Shown one piece after another: positions 26,491-35,684 of a DNA stretch of 64,000 nucleotides. Under the pieces are notes generated by a model. That model ran no database searches and had not been told where the DNA came from. It saw only the letters and a list, made by a program, of their open reading frames with translations. Numbering within the stretch: the stretch's first letter is position 1; the number at the start of each line of letters is the position of its first letter. The translations under genes and the position numbers were made by a program. The stretch spans positions 930,001 to 994,000 of the forward strand of contig JADJYW010000001.1 in NCBI GenBank assembly GCA_016719605.1, given 5' to 3'. This DNA is from Lewinellaceae bacterium (lineage in GTDB: Bacteria > Bacteroidota > Bacteroidia > Chitinophagales > Saprospiraceae).

Positions 26491-26515
26491 AAAAGCCCGC
26501 TAAAGGCGGGCTTTT
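26491..26515 (+). terminator. Hairpin between the two tRNA genes
   Basis: AAAAGCCCGC and GCGGGCTTTT form a 10-bp stem with a five-base loop followed by a T-rich tail. It could end the tRNA-Ser transcript or mark a processing site; it lies 8 bases before tRNA-Pro. Confidence 0.75.
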
Positions 26516-26523
26516 ATTTTCTT

Positions 26524-26597
26524 CGGGATGTAGCGCAGTCCGGTAGCGCACCTGCTTTGGGAGCAGGGGGTCCCAGGTTCGAATCCTGGTATCCCGA
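26524..26597 (+). tRNA. tRNA-Pro (anticodon TGG)
   Basis: 74 bases. Acceptor CGGGATG pairs with TATCCCG (one G-T pair); the anticodon arm CCTGCTTTGGGAGCAGG presents TGG; T arm CCAGGTTCGAATCCTGG. No encoded CCA. It starts 34 bases after tRNA-Ser. Confidence 0.95.
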
Positions 26598-26607
26598 CAA
26601 ATTTCAG

Positions 26608-26642
26608 ATGCAATCACCTTTTCCAAGGTGGTTGCATTTTTT
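26608..26642 (+). terminator. Intrinsic terminator after tRNA-Pro
   Basis: ATGCAATCACCTT pairs with AAGGTGGTTGCAT (one G-T pair), loop TTCC, followed by six T. It ends the tRNA transcript before the convergent outer-membrane protein gene. Confidence 0.85.
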
Positions 26643-26654
26643 ATTGCCGGCCCC

Positions 26655-27371
26655 TCAATTGCTCACTCGCCAAGGCTTTCCAATAAAATAGGAAATCGAA
26701 ACCCCCAGCGTATAATACCAATCATTCGTCCCGGGGTTTCCGTTCCGGCTAACACCGTCGAGCAGATCACTGTACACCGGACGTGCGCTCATCTCAAATC
26801 CACAACCCAGCCGATCTCCGGCAATCACACGCAGGCCCATCCCAAAAGGTGTAACCAGCAGAACATGCGTAGATTCGCCGCCCTCCGGGAAAGGCTCCTT
26901 GAGCAGGCGGTCGCGCTTGTCTTCCGGACCGTAGTACGAAGCCCGCGCATCAACCCGCGCGGCGCCCGCCCCGGCAAACAAGTACGGTACAAAATGGTAG
27001 GTGATGTTACTTGTCACCGGCTCGTACTTGAAAATACCCAGTGAACCTTCCAAAAGAACCGAACCTTCCAGTACTGTCGTGCTGAAGCGCACCTGTCGAC
27101 CCGCATTGGGTGCATGATTTTTATCATCGCCGGCCAGGCGCCCGGCAAATAACTGGCCCCGTACCTGAAAAAAATTGTTCAGATGGAGCCGGACAAATGT
27201 GCCTGCCCCGACCCGGGTTTGGGCAGTACTGACAGGGTCCGGGGCTATATCACCCGAGTAGTTGGTTGCATACGCCCCTATTCCAACTTCCAGACTTTTT
27301 CTATTTTCACTGAATTGAGCCTGAACGCTTTGCACAGAAAGGCACAAAAATGCCAAAACAAGTTTTTTCAT
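26655..27371 (-). CDS. Outer-membrane beta-barrel protein (DUF6089/porin-like)
   Basis: A 238-residue exported protein. Signal peptide of about 19 residues (MKKLVLAFLCLSVQSVQAQ), then alternating hydrophobic beta strands such as SLEVGIGAYATNYSGDI, VPYLFAGAGAARV and a last strand ending in an aromatic-rich GVSISYFIGKPW. The YSGDI..P....R.GAG pattern with VRGQLFAGRLAGDD is typical of the DUF6089 family of small barrels in Bacteroidota. Function unknown, structural role or ligand binding in the outer membrane. Divergent from the haloperoxidase-like gene; no promoter element matches exactly. Confidence 0.75.
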   Translation of the reverse strand: MKKLVLAFLCLSVQSVQAQFSENRKSLEVGIGAYATNYSGDIAPDPVSTAQTRVGAGTFVRLHLNNFFQVRGQLFAGRLAGDDKNHAPNAGRQVRFSTTVLEGSVLLEGSLGIFKYEPVTSNITYHFVPYLFAGAGAARVDARASYYGPEDKRDRLLKEPFPEGGESTHVLLVTPFGMGLRVIAGDRLGCGFEMSARPVYSDLLDGVSRNGNPGTNDWYYTLGVSISYFIGKPWRVSN

Positions 27372-27599
27372 AATACCCGGTAAAGGACGCGCGGTTTGTG
27401 TTTGAATTGTGTGCGAAAATTACCACTTCACGGACAAACGCCACGGCATTCGCAGATTAAGTTTTTTCAGCCGGGCATCGGGTTGAAAATCATGCCTCGT
27501 GCTAAGCAAAATCTACCGGAGTAGCCGTCACTTTGAGTTGCCTTTTAGACCTTTGCGCAGATCACCTTTCTTTTTCGCACCTAAAACGAACGCACTGAC

Positions 27600-28936
27600 A
27601 TGATAAAAAAAACACTTGCCGCAACATCCATTCTCCTTTGGACAATTGCGGCGCTCTGGATGAGCGGCTGTGGCTCCGATATGTACAAAACACAGGCGGA
27701 AAAACCTGAAATCATTCACCGGGGCATGCGCCGCATAACGGAAATTATGCGGCACGATATTTTTTCCCCACCCGTTGCGTCGCGCATTTACACCTATTCG
27801 GCTGTGGCTGCTTACGAAGCCATGATTCCCGGATACCCGGAACACAAGTCGCTGGCCGGCCAGTTAAACGGCCTCACCGAATGCCCGAAACCGGAAGCCG
27901 GCAAGGACTATTGCTATCCGCTGGCATCTGTAACCGCTCTGATGAAGGTGGGTAAACAATTGATCTTCTCCGAATCCAGCATGGACGATTTGAAAGAGGA
28001 TATTTTCACGGAATTTGAGGCGATGAAAATGCCCCGGGAGGTGTACGACCGCTCCATTGCTTATGGCGAAGCAGTTGCGGCGCATATCATTGCATGGTCT
28101 AAAAAGACAATTATGCCCAAATCCGCAGCCTCCCCAAATATACCATCAGCGTAAAAGACCCGAGCCGATGGATACCCACTCCGCCGCAGTACGGCGATGC
28201 GCTGGAGCCATACTGGAGTTTTGTACGCCCCTGGGTGCTGGACTCCGCCCGGCAGTTCAAGCCCATCCCGCCTATCGCGTACAGTGAAAATCGAAGCAGC
28301 GATTTCTACAAATCCGCACTCGAAGTACACGAAATCAGTCGCTCCATGGGCGATTTTGAACAGGAATCCGCCCGGTATTGGGACGACAACCCCTTCGAAG
28401 TGACCGCTACCGGCCATTTGATGCTCGCAACAAAAAAAATCAGTCCGCCCGGACACTGGATCAATATCACCGGACACGTCTGTCGCAAAGCCAATGCCCC
28501 GATTGCAAAAGCAACCGAAACCTATGCCCTGGTTTCCCTGGTGTTTGCCGATGCATTCATCAGCTGCTGGACCGAAAAGTTTACCAGCAACCTCGTGCGC
28601 CCCGAAACGTACATCAACCGGTTTATTGATGAAAACTGGCACCCGTTTATCGAAACGCCACCGTTTCCCGAACATACCAGCGGCCATGCCACCACCTCTG
28701 CCGCTGCGGCTACGATCCTGACCAAGGCTTTCGGTGAGCCATTTGAGTTTACCGACAGTACAGAAATGGAGTTTGGTATGAAACCCCGCACATTCAAATC
28801 ATTTTACGAAGCCTCCGACCAGGCTGCCATGAGCCGCCTCTGGGGAGGTATCCACTACCGGAACGGCAACGAAGGCGGACGTCTGAATGGGCGGGAAATC
28901 GGGGAGTATGTTTGGAAAAAGGTGCAAACTAAGTAA
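27600..28936 (+). CDS. Vanadium-dependent haloperoxidase/PAP2-like lipoprotein, one frameshift
   Basis: Exported protein of about 445 residues with a lipoprotein signal (IAALWMSGCGS, Cys at about 24). The PAP2/vanadium haloperoxidase core is in the second half: LVRPETYINRFI, PPFPEHTSGHATTSAAAATIL (the SGH motif) and RLWGGIHYRNGNEGGRLNG (Arg and His of the third motif). These are the residues that bind vanadate or phosphate, so it may be a haloperoxidase or an acid phosphatase relative. The frame changes at the A-run 28101-28105: one more A gives SKKDNYAQIRSLPKYT and continues without a stop, so a missed base is likely. Confidence 0.82.
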
Positions 28937-28980
28937 TGCCTGCTGCAGCAAATACCGCTGCCAAACAAAATGAATTTTAT

Positions 28981-29613
28981 TCAATCTTCTTGTCCACGGA
29001 CAAACGAAAAACCAATCCTGAAGGACCACCACAGCCGCCGGTGGTAGGCCCAGAGGTTGCCTACTTCGCTGGCGTAGTCTTTTCCGAACAGTAGCCCGAG
29101 ACTGTACTGCTCCAGTTGCAAAATAGCGCCGAAGCACCAGGTGATACCCGGCACTACCTCGGCCTCCTGGATGTCCAGATCAAGGTTGGTGTTGTTGCTG
29201 TTGAGGTTGATGAAGGTCAGGCCGGCAGCAAACGGAATCGTCAGGGAATAGTTTTTTTGTGTCGAGAGCCGCTTGCTCAGCCCGATATATGCGCCAATCG
29301 TTACGTCGGTGGTGAGCCGAAACGATTGGGTTTCCGCTTTGGGCCTGATTTTGAACGGCAGCGTGAGCTGGCCGCCGGTAGCCACGGTTCCCTCCCAGAA
29401 ACTGCGCTTTGTTTTACGCGAAACTGCCGTCGTTGCCGATGTACTGGTGGCAACGACGGCAGCCGTCGCGGAGTCGGGAACTTGACTCAAGTTGGCCTCT
29501 TGGCCGGAAAGGGGGACGTAGGTGTGAATAAACACCCACGCAGTAGCGCGAACATAGTTTTGGATCGTCATGAGCAGCACGGAAGATGTGCGGTCATAAC
29601 GCCATGTTAACAT
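28981..29613 (-). CDS. Probable outer-membrane barrel protein, unknown
   Basis: Not recognised. The 210 residues divide into an odd N-terminus (1-80: no clear signal peptide, Ala/Thr/Ser-rich, includes a 14-base-pair DNA palindrome at 29424-29462 that encodes ATAAVVATSTSATTAV) and a convincing beta-strand region (95-210: QSFRLTTDVTIGAYIGLSKR, YSLTIPFAAGLTFINL, VVPGITWCFGAILQLEQYSLGLLFG, ending in FRIGFSFVRG). The second part looks like the C-terminal half of a small membrane barrel. Two starts (29613, 29571) are possible and neither gives an export signal, so the 5' end may be truncated or mis-sequenced. Confidence 0.5.
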   Translation of the reverse strand: MLTWRYDRTSSVLLMTIQNYVRATAWVFIHTYVPLSGQEANLSQVPDSATAAVVATSTSATTAVSRKTKRSFWEGTVATGGQLTLPFKIRPKAETQSFRLTTDVTIGAYIGLSKRLSTQKNYSLTIPFAAGLTFINLNSNNTNLDLDIQEAEVVPGITWCFGAILQLEQYSLGLLFGKDYASEVGNLWAYHRRLWWSFRIGFSFVRGQED

Positions 29614-29631
29614 TTTATGATGGGGGCGCTC

Positions 29632-30489
29632 CTACATTTTCTTTTTCCACTCCGCAACGGACTCCTCGTTCATGCGCGGGTAGTCGGAGTTGCCGTCGGC
29701 TTTGGCGAGTTCGGTGCTGCGGTTGGCCGTGGCGATGGCGTCTTTGTACTTGCCGAGTTTGGCCTGGATATTGGCTTTTAGGCGCAGTACCCAGAATTTT
29801 TCGCCGGCCATTTCCAGGTTTTTGTTCACCCATTCGAGGGCTTGCTCCATGTCTTTGCCTTCCTCAAAGTAGTAGCGGGCGGCGGAATAATAGTCGTTGG
29901 CTTTCGGTCCGGCCATCGTGGCCTTGATATCGGCCATCACTTTGGAGTCGGTATCCACTTTGAAAGGCACCGATACTTTGACGTTTTCCCAGGTGATTTC
30001 GATGTCGGCGCCGTCATTGGCATTATTGCCGATGCCGATCGTGAAGGTTTCTACCTTGTCGCTCACCGTTTTTACCGGTACTTTGACACGGGCAGCCACA
30101 TCCTCTTCCTTGAAAGACTTGGCATCCGGCGCGCCCCAGAAGGTAGTGTTTTTGTAAAAAATGACCGTCCATTCCTTCTCGCCCGGGATGGTATAGAGCG
30201 CATACGCGCCTTTTTCAACAGAAATGTTGCTGACCTGAACATTTTCGCTGAAGGTTACTTTGGTGGAAGCATTGGCTCCTGTGCGCCACATTTCGCTGTA
30301 TGGCACCAGACCGCCGAAAATTTTGCGGCCTTTGGCGCTGGGGCGGGAATACTCCACATCTACCTTGATCAGGCCGACACTCTGGCTGAACGAACCGGTG
30401 GGGCTGGGTGACGGGGTTTTAATTTGAGCGACACCAGCTGTGCCGGCCGCGAGGAAAAGGAGTACGAACAAACAGTACGATTTCATCAT
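29632..30489 (-). CDS. DUF2911 domain protein, exported
   Basis: A 285-residue secreted or periplasmic protein. Signal peptide at the start MMKSYCLFVLLFLAAGTAGVAQ. The DUF2911 domain (about 30-190) is clear from SVGLIKVDVEYSRPSAKGRKIFG, VPYSEMWRTGANASTKVTF, GAYALYTIPGEKEWTVIFYKN and VETFTIGIG. Residues 200-285 form TPR-like helices (KANDYYSAARYYFEEGKDME, LRLKANIQAKLGKYKDAIATA). Common in Bacteroidota, no established function. The start at 30489 was preferred because only it gives the signal peptide; a promoter-like TACCTTTG lies 66 bases upstream. Confidence 0.85.
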   Translation of the reverse strand: MMKSYCLFVLLFLAAGTAGVAQIKTPSPSPTGSFSQSVGLIKVDVEYSRPSAKGRKIFGGLVPYSEMWRTGANASTKVTFSENVQVSNISVEKGAYALYTIPGEKEWTVIFYKNTTFWGAPDAKSFKEEDVAARVKVPVKTVSDKVETFTIGIGNNANDGADIEITWENVKVSVPFKVDTDSKVMADIKATMAGPKANDYYSAARYYFEEGKDMEQALEWVNKNLEMAGEKFWVLRLKANIQAKLGKYKDAIATANRSTELAKADGNSDYPRMNEESVAEWKKKM

Positions 30490-30554
30490 GCTAAAAAATA
30501 GTTGGTAAGGAATAAGTTGAATCGGTTGAACAACGGTTCTTTTGAAAAGGTTGG

Positions 30555-30562
30555 CAAAGGTA
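30555..30562 (-). promoter_or_regulatory. Putative -7 element for the DUF2911 gene
   Basis: CAAAGGTA on the plus strand is TACCTTTG read towards the DUF2911 gene, 66 bases before its start, in the divergent gap with elaA. Confidence 0.5.
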
Positions 30563-30636
30563 GAAATCCGCGTGGGAAGTATGCCGCCGATGTGCCCAAC
30601 ATTTCGCTGATAAACACGCGTCTTCAAAGGAATCGC

Positions 30637-30644
30637 TACTTTTG
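30637..30644 (+). promoter_or_regulatory. Putative -7 promoter element for elaA (TACTTTTG)
   Basis: Exact TAnnTTTG match 20 bases before the ATG of the ElaA-like gene. Confidence 0.55.
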
Positions 30645-30664
30645 GCCGCACAAAAACGCCCGTC

Positions 30665-31114
30665 ATGCTGCGCTTTTCCTGCCTGCCCTTCGATGCCCTC
30701 TCCCCCCGCGAACTATACGCGATCATGGCCCTGCGCCAGGAAGTATTCGTGGTGGAGCAAAACTGCCCCTACCTTGATGCCGACGGCAAGGATATGCACG
30801 CGTGGCACCTGTCGGCCCGCGACGCCGGCAACAACCTGGTTGCCTACACCCGTCTGTTACCCGAAGGGGTGTCGTACCCGGGCTATGTGTCCATCGGGCG
30901 GGTGGTCAGTTCGCCCGCAGCCCGCGGAACCGGAGCCGGCAAAACCATCATGCTGCGCAGCATCGACATGTGCCGCCACTTGTTTGGCCCACTTCCCATA
31001 AAAATTGGCGCACAAACCTACCTGCTGCATTTCTACGAAAGTCTCGGATTCCAATCCACCGGCGAACAATACCTCGAAGACGGAATCCCGCATACCAAAA
31101 TGGTTTATTTGTAA
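30665..31114 (+). CDS. elaA: GNAT-family N-acetyltransferase, ElaA type
   Basis: A 149-residue acetyltransferase of the GNAT fold. The ElaA signature LYAIMALRQEVFVVEQNCPYLDADGKDMHAWHL (seen as LRQEVFVVEQNCPY, residues 23-36) is followed by the acetyl-CoA-binding strand and loop SIGRVVSSPAARGTGAGKTIM (R-G-T-G-A-G-K) and the FYESLGFQSTGEQYLEDGIPH C-terminus. The acceptor molecule is unknown. Cytosolic. Followed 30 bases later by the methyltransferase gene, probably one transcript. Confidence 0.9.
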   Translation: MLRFSCLPFDALSPRELYAIMALRQEVFVVEQNCPYLDADGKDMHAWHLSARDAGNNLVAYTRLLPEGVSYPGYVSIGRVVSSPAARGTGAGKTIMLRSIDMCRHLFGPLPIKIGAQTYLLHFYESLGFQSTGEQYLEDGIPHTKMVYL

Positions 31115-31126
31115 TGCCCACCCAAA

Positions 31127-31143
31127 CACAAAACACAAAACAC
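31127..31143 (+). repeat. 7-base tandem repeat before the methyltransferase start
   Basis: CACAAAA repeated 2.4 times, ending 1 base before the ATG at 31145. G-free on the coding strand, like the other leader repeats. Confidence 0.6.
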
Positions 31144-31144
31144 T

Positions 31145-31942
31145 ATGACCAATCAAACATTCATCGAAGCAAACCGCCACGCCTGGAACATCCGGCTGGA
31201 AACCCACAAAAACTCTGCGTTTTATGATGTGGAAGGCTGGAAACAAGGCAAAACCAGCCTGACGGAAATTGAATTGCGCGAACTGGGCGATGTTGCCGGC
31301 AAAAAACTGCTGCATTTGCAATGCCACTTCGGCCAGGATACGCTCTCGTGGGCGCGGCTCGGGGCCGAGGTCACCGGGTGCGACCTTTCCGACGAAGCCA
31401 TTGCCTACGCCCGCCAGTTGGCCGGCGAAGTGGGCATCGAAGCCCAATTCGTCTGCTGCAACGTCTTTGACCTTCCCCAACACCTCGAAGGCCAGTTTGA
31501 TATCGTGTTCACCTCCTTCGGGGTTGTCGGGTGGCTCCCCGATCTGGAACCCTGGGCGGCGGTCATCGCGCATTTCCTGAAAGCAGGCGGCACGTTTTAC
31601 ATGGCCGAATTTCACCCCGTGGTGTGGATGCTGGACGATAAAATGGAATTTATCCAATACGCCTACCACAATGTCGAAGTCATAGAAAGTGAAATGACCG
31701 GCACATACGCCGACAGGTACGCCGACCTGAAGTACAAGGAATACGGCTGGAACCACGGTCTGAGCGAAGTGCTGAATGCCCTGCTGCGCCACGACCTGCG
31801 GCTGGAATTTTTCAACGAATACCCCTATTCGCCGTTCGATTGCTTCGATAAAACCGTGCGCGGCGCCGACGGCAACTACCGCATCCAGGGGCTGGAAAAC
31901 AAAATTCCGATGGTTTATTCCTTGCGGGCAGTGAAAGCCTGA
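31145..31942 (+). CDS. Class I SAM-dependent methyltransferase
   Basis: A 265-residue methyltransferase. Motif I KLLHLQCHFGQDTLSWARLGA (H-L-Q-C-H-F-G-x-D-T near residue 56) is of the kind seen in UbiE/Tehb-like small-molecule methyltransferases, followed by VTGCDLSDEAIAYARQL (motif post I), FDIVFTSFGVVGWLPDL near 120 and AGGTFYMAEFHPVVWML. The last 100 residues form the lid over the substrate site. The substrate cannot be inferred. It sits 30 bases after elaA; the gap holds the CACAAAA repeat. Confidence 0.85.
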   Translation: MTNQTFIEANRHAWNIRLETHKNSAFYDVEGWKQGKTSLTEIELRELGDVAGKKLLHLQCHFGQDTLSWARLGAEVTGCDLSDEAIAYARQLAGEVGIEAQFVCCNVFDLPQHLEGQFDIVFTSFGVVGWLPDLEPWAAVIAHFLKAGGTFYMAEFHPVVWMLDDKMEFIQYAYHNVEVIESEMTGTYADRYADLKYKEYGWNHGLSEVLNALLRHDLRLEFFNEYPYSPFDCFDKTVRGADGNYRIQGLENKIPMVYSLRAVKA

Positions 31943-31945
31943 ACA

Positions 31946-33224
31946 CTAAAAAATGCGCTCCCGGGCTGTGTACCCGGCTTTCATTTGCCAAAGCGGGTCG
32001 TCTTGCAGCATTCGGCGGGCCACAACTTCCTCGTAGGCGCCCAACTGCTCGTAACCCTCAGCCCGCACCCGCACCTGTCCGCCGAAGTTGTACATCCCAA
32101 GATTCGGGAAAAGATTGGCCAACTCGGCAGGTACATCGGGCAGGCGATAGGTGACAAGTCCGGTTGTGCTCGGTGCAGCCAGTACCTCCCAGGTCAGGTT
32201 GGGCGTGCCGGTGCGCGTAAACGCCAGCAGGTCAATGGGGCCGGTGTTCAAAACCCCCAGAAGCCGGTCGTCGGCCAGGGTCGTCGGCTGAATATCGAAT
32301 GCAGGAAGCGGCAAGGCGGCCGGCGGTATTTGAAAAAAAAGGTCGCATTCATAGCCGTAGCCGCCCGGCGCCGCATCGAAACCGGACAGCCGCAACCGAT
32401 AGCCATTGGCCGGCAATCCCGGCGGCTCAAACACGCGCAAGGCATCAAATACCGGTATCGGCCCGCCTGGAATGGGAATGAGGGCGCCGAGAGCCAGAAA
32501 CTGATTTTGACTCAGGTCCATCACGCGATCCAGTTGGTAATTCCAGGTTGTAATAAAAGGCAGGGCGATGGTGGCCGATGGATCGGCAAGCAGCGACAAA
32601 TCAGAGGCGTCGCGGGTGATCTCCAGCGTCGGAGTCGTCACATTGTCGAAGAAAAGATAACGCCAGTTCGGCTCGCCATTCACCTTGACCCGGCACCAAA
32701 AGCGCCCGGTATGAAACACCCGGTACTCCCCACGAAAATTGTTGTCCGCCTGAGGCAACGCAAACGTCAGGCCATCCGGTACCACGATCGAGTCCAGCGT
32801 GCTGACCCCGGTGAAGGTGATCGTCAGGTCGGTTGTTTTCAAAAAATCAGGCTCGCGCAGGTAAATGTCGCCACCTTCGGTCAGGCCGGTGTAAGTCGTC
32901 ATGGTCACCGTGGTGTCCCGAATACCGCTGCCCGGCGCCAGGAGCGGCACGATCCGCACCACCGTACAGTCGAAACGGTCACCTGCCCGGGCATCGGGCA
33001 CCGATACGCGGGCCGTATCGGCGCCCGGCAGCCAGCGGAAAGCACGGACAAGACCATCCTCGTCCGACAAAAAAAACAGCGTACTGTGCTTCGGCGAGGT
33101 TGAAGGAGTTGTGGAAAACAACCGAAAAAGCCGACCCGCCGGACGGCTCTGGAATCTCCGTTTTTTCACAGGAAACGGTGAAAAACAAAACGGCAAGCGC
33201 GAAAATGGAAAGACGATTACGCAC
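31946..33224 (-). CDS. Hypothetical lipoprotein, one frameshift
   Basis: Not recognised. The probable start is a GTG at 33224, giving the lipoprotein signal VRNRLSIFALAVLFFTVSCEK with Cys at about 19. The frame changes in the run of eight A at 33069-33076 (plus strand): AQYAVFF joins LSDEDGLVRAFRWLPG. The remaining 400 residues are beta-rich and Pro/Gly/Asp-rich, with no repeats or known motifs that I can name (segments such as GDRFDCTVVRIVPLLAPG and NGYRLRLSGFDAAPGG). Probably an outer-membrane or periplasmic lipoprotein. Convergent with the methyltransferase gene, 3 bases between stops. Confidence 0.6.
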
Positions 33225-33307
33225 GATCAGTATCGGGATGTGGCTGGTCGGGGGCAATGGAATTGCAAAAATACAAACAGAATACGCCACAATTTCCTCA
33301 ACCGGTA

Positions 33308-34486
33308 TCAACCAAAGATGTCGCGCACCTTGTCAAAAAAACTGCGGTCTTCCTTGCCCGGGTTGGGTTTGAAATTGGGCATCTCCCGGAGTTGTTCGAG
33401 CAGGCGGCGCTCTTCGTCGGTGTATTTTTTCGGCGTCCACACGTTGACGTGGATGAGCTGGTCGCCACGGTGATAACTCTGAAGAGCGGGCAAACCTTTT
33501 TCGCGCAGGCGAAATATCTTGCCCGACTGGGTACCCGGGGGTATTTTGATCCGGGCGCGCCCGTCAAGCGTAGGCACCTCAATCTGGGCGCCGAGGGACG
33601 CATCGGCGATGTTGACAAAGAGCTCGTGCATGATGTTGTTGCCCTCGCGGGCAAACTCCTCGTGCGGTATTTCCTCGATGGTGATGATCAGATCGCCCGG
33701 AGGGCCGCCTTTGGCGCCCGAGTTTCCTTTGCCGGACATAGACAACTGGATGCCTTCGTGTACGCCGGCGGGTATATCCACCTCGATGGTTTCTTCGCCA
33801 AACACGCGCCCGTCGCCCTTGCACACATTGCAGGCAGCGCGGATGGTTTGGCCATTGCCGTTGCAGGTAGGGCAGGTAGCGGTGGTTTGCATAGCGCCGA
33901 AAGGTGTCTGGGTGATCCGGCTGACCATGCCCGAGCCGCGGCAGGTGGAGCAGGTATCCACCGAACTGCTGTCGCGGGCGCCGCTCCCGTTGCAGGTGCC
34001 ACATTTCACCTGTTTGCGCACCTTGATTTTTTTGTTGACACCGGTGGCAACTTCCTCCAGGGTCATTTTGACTTTGATACGGAGGTTGGAGCCGCGTTCG
34101 CCGCGTGGGCGTGCGCCCTGAAATCCACCGCCGCCGCGCCGCCCGCCACCAAAGAACTCCGTGAAAATATCGTCGGTATCGAATCCGAACCGACGCAGAA
34201 TATCGTCCATGGACATTCCCTCGAAATTCGTGTGGCCACCGCCTCCGCCGCCGCTCATGCCGTCCACGCCGGCATGGCCATACCGGTCGTATCGGGCGCG
34301 TTTGTCTGCATCGCGCAGCACGTCATACGCTTCGGCGGCTTCCTTGAATTTTTCTTCCGCAGCCTTGTCATCCGGGTTTTTGTCCGGGTGAAATTCGACA
34401 GCCTTCTTGCGGTAGGCCTTTTTTATGTCGTCTTCGCCGGCGTTTTTGGGTACGCCGAGCACGTCGTAATAATCGCGTTTAGCCAT
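33308..34486 (-). CDS. dnaJ: Chaperone protein DnaJ
   Basis: Full-length 392-residue type I Hsp40, co-chaperone of DnaK. The J domain (1-70) has the HPD motif in VEFHPDKNPDD; a Gly/Phe-rich region spans 75-125 (including GGGGGGH and FFGGGRRGGGG). The zinc domain has four CxxCxGxG repeats: CGTCNGSG, CSTCRGSG, CPTCNGNG and CNVCKGDG. The C-terminal client-binding domains follow (VDIPAGVHEGIQLSMSGKG, VPTLDGRARIKIPPGTQ). It follows grpE by 10 bases in the usual operon order. Confidence 0.97.
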   Translation of the reverse strand: MAKRDYYDVLGVPKNAGEDDIKKAYRKKAVEFHPDKNPDDKAAEEKFKEAAEAYDVLRDADKRARYDRYGHAGVDGMSGGGGGGHTNFEGMSMDDILRRFGFDTDDIFTEFFGGGRRGGGGFQGARPRGERGSNLRIKVKMTLEEVATGVNKKIKVRKQVKCGTCNGSGARDSSSVDTCSTCRGSGMVSRITQTPFGAMQTTATCPTCNGNGQTIRAACNVCKGDGRVFGEETIEVDIPAGVHEGIQLSMSGKGNSGAKGGPPGDLIITIEEIPHEEFAREGNNIMHELFVNIADASLGAQIEVPTLDGRARIKIPPGTQSGKIFRLREKGLPALQSYHRGDQLIHVNVWTPKKYTDEERRLLEQLREMPNFKPNPGKEDRSFFDKVRDIFG

Positions 34487-34496
34487 CTTGAGTTGA

Positions 34497-35078
34497 TTAT
34501 TTGCCTACTACCACTTTGGAATAGCGGATGATTCGTTCGCCCAATTGGTAGCCTTTTTCCAGCACATCCACGACATTTCCTTTCAGCTCGTCCGACGATG
34601 CCGGTATCTCCGCCACAGCCTCCTGGTTGTCGGGATTGAACGCATCGCCCGGGTTGCAATCCAGCGACACTAAGCCCTTGCTTTGCAGGATGTGCAGAAG
34701 TTTGTGGTGCACAAGCGTCATGCCCGCATCCAGCACATTATTTTTGGCGGCCCGGTCGAAGTCGTCCAAAACTGACAGCAGGGCTGCCATGATGTCACGC
34801 CCGGCGGTTTGGTGCAGTTCGAGGCGTTCTTTGGCAACGTTTCGTTTGTAGTTTTCAAAGTCTGACAACAGGTACAGGTACTTGGTGCGCATGTCATCGA
34901 ACTGCTGTTGCAGGTCGTCTTTGGGATTGGGCTGTTCCGGTTGAGTTTCGGCAGACGTGGTGTTTTCGGTATGCTCCGCGGCATTTTCCTGCGGTTCCTG
35001 TTCCTCTTTTTCGCTGAGTTTATCCTTCATGCTCGGGCTGTTTTGCTGCGATTTTTTCTTGAAAAGGTCATTGAACAT
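34497..35078 (-). CDS. grpE: Nucleotide exchange factor GrpE
   Basis: A 193-residue GrpE, the DnaK nucleotide exchange factor. After an acidic, Gln/Glu/Asn-rich tail (residues 1-60) comes the long coiled coil (QQFDDMRTKYLYLLSDFENYKRNVAKERLE) seen as DFENYKRNVAKER, and the C-terminal beta domain with DCNPGDAFNPDNQEAVAEIP and GNVVDVLEKGYQLGERIIRYSKV, the conserved ending. ATG at 35078 chosen; a TTG five codons upstream is also in frame. First gene of the grpE-dnaJ pair. Confidence 0.95.
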   Translation of the reverse strand: MFNDLFKKKSQQNSPSMKDKLSEKEEQEPQENAAEHTENTTSAETQPEQPNPKDDLQQQFDDMRTKYLYLLSDFENYKRNVAKERLELHQTAGRDIMAALLSVLDDFDRAAKNNVLDAGMTLVHHKLLHILQSKGLVSLDCNPGDAFNPDNQEAVAEIPASSDELKGNVVDVLEKGYQLGERIIRYSKVVVGK

Positions 35079-35126
35079 GGGGCTGTTGAGCAATTATTGT
35101 GCCCTCCGCCTATTTGTGCCAATATG

Positions 35127-35639
35127 TCAGCGGCTGCTCAGGGCGGCTTGCAGCATCTCGTCCATCCGGTCGGAGTTGAGCCGGACGCCCATGATAACGC
35201 CGTCCGGATTGACCAAAAAAGTGGTGGGTATGGAGCGTATGTTGAACAGCCTCGGCAACTCGCCACCAAAACTACCCAGCTCCACCGTATGGTAGGGCCA
35301 AACCAGGCCGTCTTTTTCGATGGCAACCTGCCAGGCGCGTCGGTTTTGTTCGATACCGACGCTAAAAATCTCGAAGCCTTGCGGGTGGTATTTTTGGTAC
35401 AAATCCACGAGGTGCGGGTTTTCGGCCCGGCAAGGGCCACACCAACTGCCCCAAAATTGAAGCAAGACGTACTTGCCCCGCAAATCCGAGAAACGAACCG
35501 TTTTGCCGTCGGCCAGAACAGCCGTAAAATCGGGTACTTTTTCGCCCGCTACGAAGCGGGGCTGCCGGTAGCGGTAAAAAAAGAAGGCCAATACCGCCCC
35601 GATGAGTACCAAACCGATTTTCAAATATCGTGCATGCAT
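35127..35639 (-). CDS. Membrane-anchored TlpA/ResA-type thioredoxin
   Basis: A 170-residue thiol-disulfide protein. One N-terminal membrane helix (LKIGLVLIGAVLAFFFYRY) keeps the thioredoxin domain in the periplasm. The redox site is FWGSWCGPCRAENPHLV near residue 65, and the cis-Pro loop is RSIPTTFLVNPDG. The sequence fits TlpA/ResA proteins that reduce apocytochromes or other exported proteins. It lies 49 bases upstream of grpE, same strand, with no promoter element between that I can identify. Confidence 0.88.
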   Translation of the reverse strand: MHARYLKIGLVLIGAVLAFFFYRYRQPRFVAGEKVPDFTAVLADGKTVRFSDLRGKYVLLQFWGSWCGPCRAENPHLVDLYQKYHPQGFEIFSVGIEQNRRAWQVAIEKDGLVWPYHTVELGSFGGELPRLFNIRSIPTTFLVNPDGVIMGVRLNSDRMDEMLQAALSSR

Positions 35640-35684
35640 ATCGTGTAGTAGTTTTGCGCAATTCTAACGTGAATATCCAAGACT

